NCBI GenBank assembly: GCA_030407315.1 | Contig: JALQPE010000924.1 | Span: 1 to 15,000 of the forward strand | DNA length: 15,000 nt | Origin: Asparagopsis taxiformis | Taxonomy: Eukaryota > Rhodophyta > Florideophyceae > Bonnemaisoniales > Bonnemaisoniaceae | Reading direction: 5' to 3' | In this document: piece by piece, positions 1-7,140 of the stretch | How positions within the stretch are numbered: position 1 is the stretch's first letter | How the letters are laid out: every line of letters starts with the position of its first letter | The notes under the pieces: generated by a model | The model's input: the letters and a program-made list of their open reading frames with translations, nothing else | Told to the model about the DNA's origin: nothing | Databases searched by the model: none | Made by a program: the position numbers and the translations under genes

Positions 1-432
1 GGGAAGCGTGACGCTGCGAGTTTTAGACCGTGCGATTGAGAACAGGTTAGTTTTATCCTACCGATGAGTGGGATCGTCGCGGCAGTAGATTCACGGCAGT
101 ACGGCAGACGGAACGCGTGATTCGAATCTCTGGGACATGCAGTTGGAGGACGCTCCATTGCTGCGATTCTACCGTTCGAATGATCAGTAAGGCTGAGAGA
201 GTCTAAGCCTGGATCGGTTCTGCTCAGCGACGACTTGACGTAGCCGCATTGCAACTGTGTTTGCATAGGTGTGCGTGCGCTTGCGCGCGCCACCTCATAC
301 CATTTCCCATATGCTTGTTTGTGCGGCTGCTGAATCACTTGCAGATGACCGGGTACGAACCGGAGTGTGTAAGCGCTCGAGCAGGCTTTGTTCCTGCGAG
401 TGGCTGAGCATCTCTGTTGTTCTTTCGATTCG
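1..432 (+). rRNA. 28S rRNA, 3' end (partial, degenerate copy or error-bearing)
   Basis: This is the tail of a large-subunit rRNA gene, whose body lies upstream of the window. The anchor is ACAGGTTAGTTTTATCCTAC (about 44-63) followed by CGATGA, matching the nearly universal segment before the sarcin-ricin loop. Next comes GCGGCAGTAGATTCACGGCAGT (79-100), then a helix with arms around 144-172. Further on, TGCGATTCTACCG and AAGGCTGAGAGAGTCTAAG stand where eukaryotes have TGCGAAGCTACC and GGCTGAACGCCTCTAAG. The last domain (about 330-430) resembles the terminal expansion region, ending near GGCTGAGCATCTCTGTTG, so I place the 3' end at about 430, give or take 20. The copy is odd: extra bases interrupt conserved words (for example 98-114, where AGTACGAGAGGAAC is expected). 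It may be a pseudogene copy, a diverged array-edge copy, or sequence error. Confidence 0.75.
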
Positions 433-503
433 TGCATGGTGTGTTTCGGGACCGTTACCGGCCTGGGCGCATCGCGGATCACTTTTGATATTGGCTGAGA
501 ACT
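433..503 (+). other. Start of intergenic spacer / possible 3' ETS
   Basis: This short GC-balanced stretch lies between the probable 28S 3' end and the first A-rich repeat. It contains CACTTTTGATATT (480-492) but no recognised RNA polymerase I terminator word. Its last ten bases, GGCTGAGAAC, together with the next repeat, resemble the 18S segment GGCTGAAACTTAAAGG. Any 3' external transcribed spacer would lie here. Nothing more specific can be supported. Confidence 0.4.
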
Positions 504-713
504 AAAGGAATTGACGGAATAAAATAACACGGACACAACACACAAGGAATTGACGGATTTGACACACAACACGGACTCAAGAAGAAAGTAAGACTCAACA
601 CACACACAAACAACTTCATTGAACACAAAGGAATTGACGGATTTGACACACACACAAAAGAAAGTTTACGACTCTAACAAACAACAACACGGACCAACAC
701 AAAGGAATTGACG
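493..713 (+). repeat. Four copies of an 18S-like word (AAAGGAATTGACGG)
   Basis: The word AAAGGAATTGACGG, one of the most conserved stretches of small-subunit rRNA (here 12752-12765 in the 18S), recurs at 504-517, 544-556 (missing the first A), 627-640 and 701-713 (missing the last G). The first copy is preceded by GGCTGAGAAC, close to the GGCTGAAACT that precedes it in the 18S. Copies 2 and 3 are followed by ATTTGACACACA, and copy 2 continues to AACACGG, recalling the ATTTGACTCAACACGGG found about 35 bases downstream in the 18S. The intervening sequence is A/C-rich with short CA runs. These look like amplified small fragments of 18S inside the spacer. Confidence 0.8.
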
Positions 714-716
714 AAC

Positions 717-1556
717 AATAAAATAATGTATGCCGGAATTAAAATAAACACGAAACCGCCATCTGAACATCCAAGGACAATAAAATAATGTGAGCTGAAA
801 TCTTGAATCTTAACGTTAATGAACGCAGGGCAACAACAAACAAAAATGACTCAACACAGGCACACAGGCACTAGCAGCAACCAACCCCAGCAGAGAGACG
901 ATATAAGTGCGAGGCTCTCAAATCGGAACAAGTGACACATGATGATGATCTAGGGTGAACCCTCTATAACATAATGTATGGCACAGGTATAAAATGAATC
1001 AAGCTGCGATCTGGGCATCCAGGGACAATAAACTAATGTGAGCTGGAATCTTGAATAATAACACGGGCAATGAACCAAGGAACAAAGATGATTTGAAGCA
1101 GAACTGGTACACCAATGGACATAAAATTAACACGGCAGAAGAATAAAATAAAGGCAAACCGTGCCCAGGACGCCTCAGAACAATAAACTAATGCGAGCTG
1201 GAATGTTAAAAATTGACGCTGAATAATATATGCTACCAAGACCAAGAATCAAGAAAACTATCAACCCATGTGAGCTGGAAAACAAACTGAACCAACAAGA
1301 ACAAGAAACTATATGCTAAAAGAAGAAAGCGTGTTCGATCGCTAGCCTACTGAGAGAGGGTGATCGGCGACCCTCTGGCCATTCACCGGGATGAGCCATC
1401 TGAATAAAATAATATATGTTATAAAGTAATGCTCGGAGGTTAATAATAACCTGCACGGGTCGTACCAGACTGTAACACGGGCCAGGAATAAAATAAAGAT
1501 GTTGTACACAGGCACCAGAACGCAATAAAATAACAGCACAACTTACCAGAACACTT
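717..1556. repeat. A-rich spacer zone with AATAAAMTAA / GAGCTGGAAT repeats
   Basis: AATAAAATAA or AATAAACTAA occurs at 518, 717, 779, 1027, 1142, 1182, 1403, 1487 and 1524. In three places it is part of a longer degenerate unit, GGACAATAAAMTAATGTGAGC followed by TGGAATCTTGAAT: about 774-815, 1022-1055 and 1179-1207. A fourth GTGAGCTGGAAA stands alone near 1270. Several copies are followed within a few bases by AACACGG. The zone is A-rich on the + strand, and its only open frames are short and featureless. A 10-base match to the 18S, AACTTACCAG, lies at 1540-1549. The zone lies downstream of the 28S and upstream of the GC-rich arrays. Function unknown. Confidence 0.7.
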
Positions 1557-1596
1557 GAAGAAATATTGAACTGACTGCGACCTGTCCATTGACCCA

Positions 1597-1772
1597 GAGG
1601 TAACCTTCATACACACTACCTACGTATTTGCACCGACCCACGGACTCAGTCACCCTCAAGGTATCCTCTATACACACACCTTGCACCCTGCAGGTATCCT
1701 TAATACACACTACCTACCTACCACCAGCACGAGTGACAGACCGAGAAGAGGTATCCTTCATACACACTACCT
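1597..1772. repeat. Four dispersed copies of a 25-bp repeat (core CATACACACTACCT)
   Basis: Near-identical 25-bp units, of the form GAGGTATCCTTC followed by ATACACACTACCT, lie at 1597-1621, 1657-1681, 1691-1715 and 1748-1772. Start-to-start spacings are 60, 34 and 57 bp. Differences between copies are single-base changes (GTAACC against GTATCC; CTCT against TTCA). Between copies 1 and 2 the word CGGACTCAGTCACCCTC (about 1641-1657) resembles the GGACTCAGCCACCCTC of the array near 3370. No open frame of interest. Confidence 0.8.
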
Positions 1773-1876
1773 CGCTATACCCGCGGACCGAATATCAGAA
1801 GAAGAAGCAGCTAATGGCGGCCACCTGTTTGCAACAGGGGCTGCCATTTTTTTGCTTTTGGGGCGAAATTTCCGCA
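1773..1876. other. Unremarkable spacer between repeat zones
   Basis: This interval runs from the last 25-bp repeat to the first CACGTG. It holds a short purine-rich stretch (GAAGAAGAAGCAG near 1799) and a T-rich run near 1849-1859. No gene or repeat recognised. Confidence 0.4.
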
Positions 1877-2009
1877 CACGTGGCACACGTATACGAGATT
1901 TGATGCCACGTGGCCAGGTTGCTGCCCTGGCGGTGTCCGGAAGGGTGCCACACGTGTCCACGCGGTACACTTTACGCTGGGACCCGTGTAACGTTTTCGT
2001 GTACACGTG
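1877..2009. repeat. CACGTG palindrome cluster 1 (four sites)
   Basis: Four CACGTG palindromes (E-box/G-box core) lie at 1877-1882, 1907-1912, 1951-1956 and 2004-2009, with related half-sites CACACGTATAC (1884-1894) and CATACGTGTC (2011-2020). The first two are 30 bp apart. CACGTG is the core site of bHLH and bZIP factors in many eukaryotes; whether such a factor binds here is inference. A larger array of the same palindrome follows at 3209-3571. Confidence 0.75.
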
Positions 2010-2169
2010 TCATACGTGTCTGAGGACTTGGTGAGAATACGCGAGTTGTGGGCGCGCGCAACCCAAGTAAATTGGGGGCGGCGGGACGTTGAAAGAAGAG
2101 AGGAACCACCCGGGGGCGGGGGAGAACCACCCTCCCTCCCTATGCGCCGCAGGCGCGCTCGCGGAGCTA

Positions 2170-2485
2170 CTGTAAGCACTTCTGGCCCATTTACAGTGTA
2201 AGCCGCTGTAAGCTCCTGTAATGCTGTAAGGCGCATTACAGCTGTAAGCAGCTTTACAGCCCTGTAATGCTGTAAGGCCCCCTGTAATGCACTGTAAACG
2301 GGCCCTGCTGACAGCGCTTTACAGCCCTGTAAGCGGGGCCCTGTAATGCTGTAAACCGGTGCTTACACTGTAAACGGGGGCTGTAAAGCACTGTAAACGG
2401 GGTTGCTGACAGCTCTGTAAAGCGGCTTACAGCTGTAATGCTGTAATGCTGTCAGGAGCTCTGTAATGCTGTCAGCCGACTGTAA
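2170..2485. repeat. Dense CTGTAA/TTACAG hexamer array (25 sites in 316 bp)
   Basis: CTGTAA occurs 20 times on the + strand: 2170, 2206, 2216, 2224, 2242, 2262, 2270, 2282, 2292, 2317, 2341, 2349, 2368, 2381, 2391, 2415, 2433, 2441, 2461 and 2480. Its complement TTACAG occurs 5 times: 2191, 2236, 2254, 2309 and 2427. Related CTGACA and CTGTCA words fill some gaps (near 2298, 2405, 2448 and 2468). Spacing is irregular, mostly 8-25 bp, and the filler is GC-rich (GGGCC, GGGG, AGCGG). This is not a simple tandem repeat: only the hexamer is conserved, as expected for a protein-binding platform. It lies about 1.75 kb after the 28S end. Terminator, fork-barrier or enhancer roles are possible but unproven. 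Confidence 0.85.
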
Positions 2486-3047
2486 TGGCCCCCGGCTTGG
2501 CCCGGCCACAGCGCCCGCCACGCGCCCTCCGCCGGCCGTCCGACCCCCCTCTCACAGCCCTGGAAACCGCTCTCCAGCCTCGTTTCTGGCCGTCTAACCC
2601 GTCCTACTGACTCGTTTTCCAACCTCTCTACATTCTCTCAACTCTAACCTACAGGTACCTACCACACTTGGATACGTATTTTTTCTAAGTCTAGACCAAC
2701 TTGAATAAACTTGCAACTTTTTCACCATCTCAACATGTTCCTACCTTTAGTATAGTCGGTCGCAAAAGTGCCCTCCAGACCCTCTAGAACGCGTTAGAAA
2801 ATAGTTTAATTTATTCCCCATCGCTCTCTAGAATAGCTCGGATCGCATTAGTAAAATCCTATTTTTCTAACTTTTTCTAACTTCTCACGAGACCTACCTC
2901 CTATCTCCGCACCTGTTCGTCTGATTAAAAATCGAAGGGGTATTAAACGATTCGTATTGACGTAACGAATCGATTGCGACCCTCCGCAGCCAATTCTATC
3001 GACCCTCCAAAACGCCCTCTCCAGCCCACTTTTCCTCCTCCACTCCC
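2486..3047. other. Pyrimidine-rich spacer without recognisable gene
   Basis: The stretch opens very GC-rich (about 2487-2560) and becomes C/T-rich. Short words recur: TTTTTCTAA at about 2677, 2862 and 2872 (the last two adjacent and in tandem), and TCTAGA near 2690, 2782 and 2827. No gene, RNA gene or promoter element can be supported. Confidence 0.5.
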
Positions 3048-3186
3048 ATTGGCCGGGAGGCGGATTCCCCGTGCCCCTCATTGGTCGGGAGGCGGATTCT
3101 CCGCGGCCCTGATTGGCTGCCCCGTAGATTCTCACTCTCCCCCAGCCAGTAGCGTACCCATCCGTGTAGCACCCCGCCCAGCCAAT
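3048..3186. promoter_or_regulatory. CCAAT-box array with 32-bp spacing
   Basis: ATTGG (inverted CCAAT) lies at 3048-3052, 3080-3084 and 3112-3116, exactly 32 bp apart each time, and a forward CCAAT lies at 3182-3186. The first two sit in a longer duplicated unit, ATTGGYCGGGAGGCGGATTC. CCAAT boxes are the sites of NF-Y in most eukaryotes, and pairs about three helical turns apart are known in NF-Y-bound promoters. Here the array directly precedes the CACGTG array, so 3048-3571 resembles a Pol II-type regulatory region inside the rDNA spacer. Binding is inferred. Confidence 0.5.
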
Positions 3187-3208
3187 AGAATCATTACAAA
3201 TCACCTCC

Positions 3209-3571
3209 CACGTGTACACGCCACTCGGCCATCACTTGGCGCTGCCACGTGGACTCAGCCACCCCTCCAGCAATGCACACGTGGCCATTCCATGACTTGG
3301 CGCCTGCCACGTGGACTCAGCCACCTTCCAGCATCACACGTGGCGATTCTGTGACTTGGCACCTGCCACGTGGACTCAGCCACCCTCCAGCAATGCCCCA
3401 CGTGTACCAGCAATGCCCCACGTGTACCAGCCATGACCTGGCACCCACACGTGGACTACACGTGGACTCAGCCGCCGGCCGCTGGCCGCCAGCTCCGCCA
3501 CGAGCACACGTGTCGCTCCGGCCAGCCCGCCGGCCAAGCCCGTACACGTAGGCACACGTACCGTACACGTG
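3209..3571. repeat. CACGTG palindrome array 2 (twelve sites, ~30-bp phasing)
   Basis: CACGTG starts at 3209, 3246, 3278, 3308, 3337, 3367, 3399, 3419, 3448, 3459, 3507 and 3566. From 3246 to 3399 the steps are 32, 30, 29, 30 and 32 bp. Part of this comes from a unit of about 60 bp beginning GCCACGTGGACTCAGCCACC (3244, 3306, 3365), with a fourth partial copy near 3458; each full unit carries a second CACGTG in its middle. Units are joined by GACTTGG (3294, 3353) or CACTTGG (3233), the reverse complement of the CCAAGTC word repeated further downstream. Only the palindromes and a few flanking words are conserved. Confidence 0.85.
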
Positions 3572-4515
3572 GGCAACTCTGACACTGTAGCGCATGACGT
3601 AAGCCGATTCCGTAATAAATTAAACCCTTTTTTAACGTTTTTTCTTGATTTCCCCTCTGTTCACCCACTTCCCGACCTCGGTTCGAGAAACCAATGGTAC
3701 CACTGTTATCAGCGTCGCGAATACTATCGAATTGAACCATTTTTGCGGAAAAAAATTTCCCATCATTGACACTACCGACACACTCGGACCACCTTGGTAC
3801 ACGTACTGGTAGCAGATGAAATTTTTCACCAAGTCAAAAGTTGCCAAAAAAGTGTCTTCATATCTCGACTTATTCGACCTTATCCGATGTAAACTGCACT
3901 GAAAACACCGTTCCAACCTGTCCCGACCTTTAATTCCGCACCGTTTCCGAGATATTCACGTTTCAAAAATGTGCGATTCCAGCCCAATTTCGCACATTCG
4001 ATTAAATTAACGCAAATTGACCGCTTCAGAGCGGGTACCTTAGTTTATTCCAAAATTTTTTCCGCCCGCCCACAACTGTCCCCCACCGTGTACATGCTCC
4101 CCGTATCGCCTGCGTGGCGAACGAAATTTCTTAACGGCGGTTCAAAAAAATATTTTCTTAAACTGTGCCCAGAACACCCTCCATTCGCATTTCCTAACTG
4201 TCCCCACCGCGCACGCACGCTTTCCAGCGCACTCGATTATTTTACATTATTTTATTCCACCGTCGATTCCCGGCCAGTTTGCCCACATGTTAATCTATTA
4301 AAATATTGATTTTTTGAATCGGGCGAAATTGGCTGGAATCGAATTTATTAACGGCATACGCAACAGGACGGAGGTGGTCGCAAGTTTTCACGACCAAGTC
4401 TTTTAAAAATTTCAAACGCTTCCGTTCGCGCTCAAACTCGGCCAGCACCCTCGCCGACCTCCCCGAACATCATCGCAACCGGTTTGGAAGCGATCTGACC
4501 ATAGCTGTTTTTGAC
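3572..4515. other. C/T-rich spacer without recognisable gene
   Basis: No RNA gene or convincing coding frame is seen. The stretch holds two members of the GACCAAGTC family: CACCAAGTC at 3827-3835 and GACCAAGTC at 4392-4400, both flanked by T-rich or A-rich tracts. Composition stays C-richer than G (25 C against 13 G in 4441-4500) until the switch just downstream. Runs such as TTTTTTAACGTTTTTT (about 3628-3644) occur. Confidence 0.5.
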
Positions 4516-5040
4516 CATTTTTTCGAAGGTGCTGCATTTTTGACCCTTCTGAGGGGGGTAACGAGGAAGACGGGGAAAAATTTTTTTCCGACCAAGTCTT
4601 GGAAATTTCTAAAAACACGTCCTAGGGTGGGACTAGAGTCGGGCAACATGCCCGTACGTGTTGGAGGACGATTGGCGACATGTTGGAAAAAGTGGATTTT
4701 TGGTGTATCTGAGGGGGGTGATGGGCGGGGTGGAAATTTTGACCAAGTCAATGTGATGTAGAAAAAAGTGCGTAAGGGTCGGGCGGTGGTGGGGGAACAC
4801 GGGGACGGTGTTTGGGAGGTGTTTGGAGGGTAGTTGGAAAAGTTGGATTTTTGGTGTAACTGAGGGGGGTGATGGGCGGGGTGGAAATTTTGACCAAGTC
4901 GATGTAGTGTAGAAAAAGGTGCGTAAGGGTCGGGCGGTGGCGTTTGGGAACGGTTTGGCGAGGTGGTGGAAAAAGTGGATTTTTGGTGCATTCGAGGGGG
5001 TTTTGTGGAAGAAATGACCAAGTCGACCAAGTCGATCGAT
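4516..5040. repeat. Diverged tandem repeats carrying GACCAAGTC
   Basis: Three clear copies begin GGAAAAAGTGGATTTTTGGTG or similar and continue through CTGAGGGGGGTGATGGGCGG, AAATTTTGACCAAGTC, GATGTAG and GTGCGTAAGGGTCGGGCGGT. They lie at about 4682-4788, 4833-4940 and 4965-5040 (the last shortened). A degenerate first copy occupies about 4516-4630. Copies are separated by variable G-rich filler, so the period is not constant. GACCAAGTC is at 4590, 4741, 4892, 5016 and 5025, the last two in tandem. The block is extremely G-rich on the + strand (26 G and 2 C in 4681-4740). Open frames on the minus strand here are a by-product of this composition. Confidence 0.8.
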
Positions 5041-5244
5041 ACGGGGGGTGAAAGTGTACGTTTCCAAGGTGGAAATGAGGGTTTGGGAAGAAGACGGAGG
5101 AGATCGGCGGAGGAAAGTGGGAGGGCGGAAAAAGTGGGCAAAACGGGGCCACGGAGAGGGATTGGAAATTGAAGCCCGGAAATGGTAGTGTTTAGGGGGG
5201 TGGGGTCACGGAGCTGGAGAAATCGTTGTTTTTAGGTGTTCCAC
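5041..5244. other. G-rich spacer between tandem repeats and G-run motif
   Basis: The strand is purine-rich (AGAAGACGGAGGAGATCGGCGG and similar), then carries GGGGGGTGGGG near 5195-5205. The words around 5208-5244 echo the end of the preceding repeat (GAGAAATCGTTG, TTTTTAGGTG), suggesting a further decayed copy. No gene recognised. Confidence 0.4.
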
Positions 5245-5274
5245 GGGGGGTGATGGGTTTTGAGGGGTATGGGG
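5245..5274 (+). other. G-quadruplex-type motif
   Basis: Four G runs of 6, 3, 4 and 4 (5245-5250, 5255-5257, 5264-5267, 5271-5274) are separated by loops of 4, 6 and 3 bases, meeting the usual G3+N1-7 rule. A fifth run lies at 5287-5290. The motif is on the + strand, which is the non-template strand for rRNA transcription. Folding is inferred from the pattern only. Confidence 0.55.
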
Positions 5275-5309
5275 CACGGTGCGTGCGGGGTAAAAGGAAT
5301 TGCTCAACC

Positions 5310-5320
5310 TATATGGGGGG
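5310..5320 (+). promoter_or_regulatory. Possible spacer promoter element (TATATGGGGGG)
   Basis: TATATGGGGGG resembles the TATATA(A/G)GGGG initiation element of plant RNA polymerase I promoters. It lies 35 bp after the G-run motif and might mark a spacer promoter. The flanks share no evident similarity with the candidate gene promoter at 10807. The resemblance may be chance in G-rich DNA. Confidence 0.15.
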
Positions 5321-5742
5321 AGGGTGTGGTCAAAGGTAGTGGCGGCAGCACTGCTGGAGATTGCACACGCCCGATTGCGCGGCTCCTTCCCCCAGCGGAT
5401 CCCCTCGTGGGTTCCTGTCCGAAGCTGGTGAGATTGTGTGTGTGTTTGCGAACGAGAGAGAAATTGCATGACGACAGATCTGAGATATGGAGAAACCCTG
5501 CAGCTAGAGGGGTTTCGAAGAGGCTACAAAAGCGTACCGCTGGAGATGTGGCGCTGCGTAGCATGAACGAGGTGGGTGAAGAACGACTCCGTGGGGGGTG
5601 CCAGGTCAGAGCGGCACCCCCGAGCATGACGCGGAAGATATGCATTGAATACCCAATGGGTAAACCAGACGAGCAGAACTGGCAAGTGGGGCTCTGAAGT
5701 TGCGTGTGTGGGTGTGTGTGACGAGTAGGCCGAAAAAGCGGG
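5321..5742. other. G/T-rich spacer without recognisable gene
   Basis: The stretch is of mixed composition and becomes GT-rich. The 15-mer GACAGATCTGAGATA (5473-5487) recurs exactly at 9850-9864. The word GGGGTGCCAGGTCAGAGCGG near 5596 has no recognised meaning. Reading frames here are short and featureless. Confidence 0.4.
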
Positions 5743-6303
5743 GCTTCGGGTGATTCCAGCTTCCGGATGGTGGGTGATTCCGCCGTATAACAGAAAAGGC
5801 TAAAAGTGATGCATGCGTGTGCGTGTGATGGAGGGGTCCCTGCGTGTGTGCGCCTCGTTGATGAACACAGATGTGAGTAACGCCGAAAATGGTATGGTGG
5901 TAGCTTCGGGTGATTCCAGCTCCCCTACAGGTGGGTGATTCCGCCATTTGAAAGGCCGAAAGCAAGTGGGCATTGATTTGGTGTGTGCGCGATTCTGGGT
6001 TGATGGTGTGTGTGCTGGTGTCGAGTGTGAGTATGCCAAATAAATTGAGCTTCGGGTGATTCCAGCTCTAGGTGGGTGATTCCGCCGCATGTTAATAAAA
6101 AGGCAGAAAGCGGGTGACGCGGCGCATTGTGCTGTTGATCTGGATGGAGTTGGTTGTATACTGTTCCTCGAAAAAACACGGACCAAGGACTGCGGGGGCT
6201 GGGGTTTTTCTTTTGCGAGTATGCCGAATAAATTGAGCTTCGGGTGATTCCAGCTCTAGGTGGGTGATTCCGCCGTATGTTAATAAAAAGGCAGAAAGTG
6301 GGA
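5743..6303. repeat. Four copies of a paired GGGTGATTCC repeat
   Basis: Units of about 60-67 bp start with GCTTCGGGTGATTCCAGC and then carry GGTGGGTGATTCCGCC, so each holds two GGGTGATTCC words. Copies start at 5743, 5903, 6049 and 6237 (steps of 160, 146 and 188 bp). Copies 3 and 4 are nearly identical through GTTAATAAAAAGGCAGAAAG and share an upstream GAGTATGCC and AATAAATTGA. Copies 1 and 2 are more diverged after the second word. The spacers between copies are GT-rich and unrelated. Frames reading through these repeats on the minus strand give only the repeat's translation. Confidence 0.85.
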
Positions 6304-7113
6304 GGGAATTCTGGTCACTGCAACAGAGGGGCAGGATTTGGGGACCAGGCTCTTCGAGAAACCGGTGTTTAAATTGGCCGTTGCAACGAGCGCGTGGGTC
6401 CAGCATCGGATGTAAGTTGAGTTTGAGGGACCCTGCCTGTGGGTGGAAGCCCGAGCCCTGAATGATAAGAACAGTTTGTGTGATGAAGAATGAGTTTCAG
6501 AAAGTACGTGTGCCGGTGGTGTAAAAGGTGCCAAGCTGCTGCTGCTGCCGCTTTGCGGTGGTGGTGGTGGTGGTGGGTGCGCTGAGTAACGGCCAAAGGT
6601 GCCTGTTTGTGCTGCTGTTGCTGCTGCGCTTGCGCGGGGGTGATGGTGGGGCGACTGGTGCTGAGTAGCAGCCGCCGCTACGGAGTGATGGGTCGTTTCG
6701 GTCCTCGCTGCTGCTTGCGGAACTCTCTCTTCTTGTGCTGCTGCTGCTGTGCTGCTAAGACTCTGTGGGTGCGAAATCGAGCGGTCGGGCACGGCCGTTC
6801 GTCACTCTGAACGAGTGTGCAAGTCTGGTGTGCGACATTCGAGTTTGTAAGACTACGTATCGCGCCACGCATTACGAACGGACACCTCCTGTGGAACGGC
6901 ATCTCGGCTCTGTCTGTGTGACATGAACACCTGACCCCTGCTCTTATGAGTTTTGATTTATGGGGATCTGCAATTCTATGTAGCACTAATGAGACCAGGG
7001 AATGTGACGGTGGTATGGTGTGGTGAATCTGTTCTTGCGTGTGTGTGTGGTGGCAGGCTGTTGTGCATTGGATGAGCGGAGTGTGCGAATCTGTTGTGTG
7101 ATGTGCATCGATA
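6304..7113. other. G/T-rich spacer with triplet runs
   Basis: The main internal structure is simple sequence: a GCTGCTGCTGCTGC run followed by GCGGTGGTGGTGGTGG at 6535-6576, with further GCTGCTG runs near 6611-6628 and 6737-6755. A similar GCTGCTG-GCGGTGG combination occurs in the probable 5' ETS at 11253-11285. No gene or RNA is recognised. Confidence 0.5.
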
Positions 7114-7140
7114 TTAATTTATTGTGTGTCCGCATGAGGG

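Noticed and set aside
597..660. CA-rich runs as a telomere-like repeat
   Set aside because: They are short, interrupted CACACA runs without a G-cluster repeat unit.
717..1556. AATAAA words as polyadenylation signals
   Set aside because: They are part of an A-rich repeat zone with no upstream coding gene; the match is expected from the repeat.
4470..5141. 223-codon minus-strand frame and overlapping minus frames
   Set aside because: The protein repeats mirror the DNA tandem repeats in three frames at once, and composition alone explains the lack of stops.
5606..6406. Minus-strand frames with repeated NHPP/ITHLELESPEA-like peptides
   Set aside because: The peptides are translations of the GGGTGATTCC repeat units; different copies fall in different frames.
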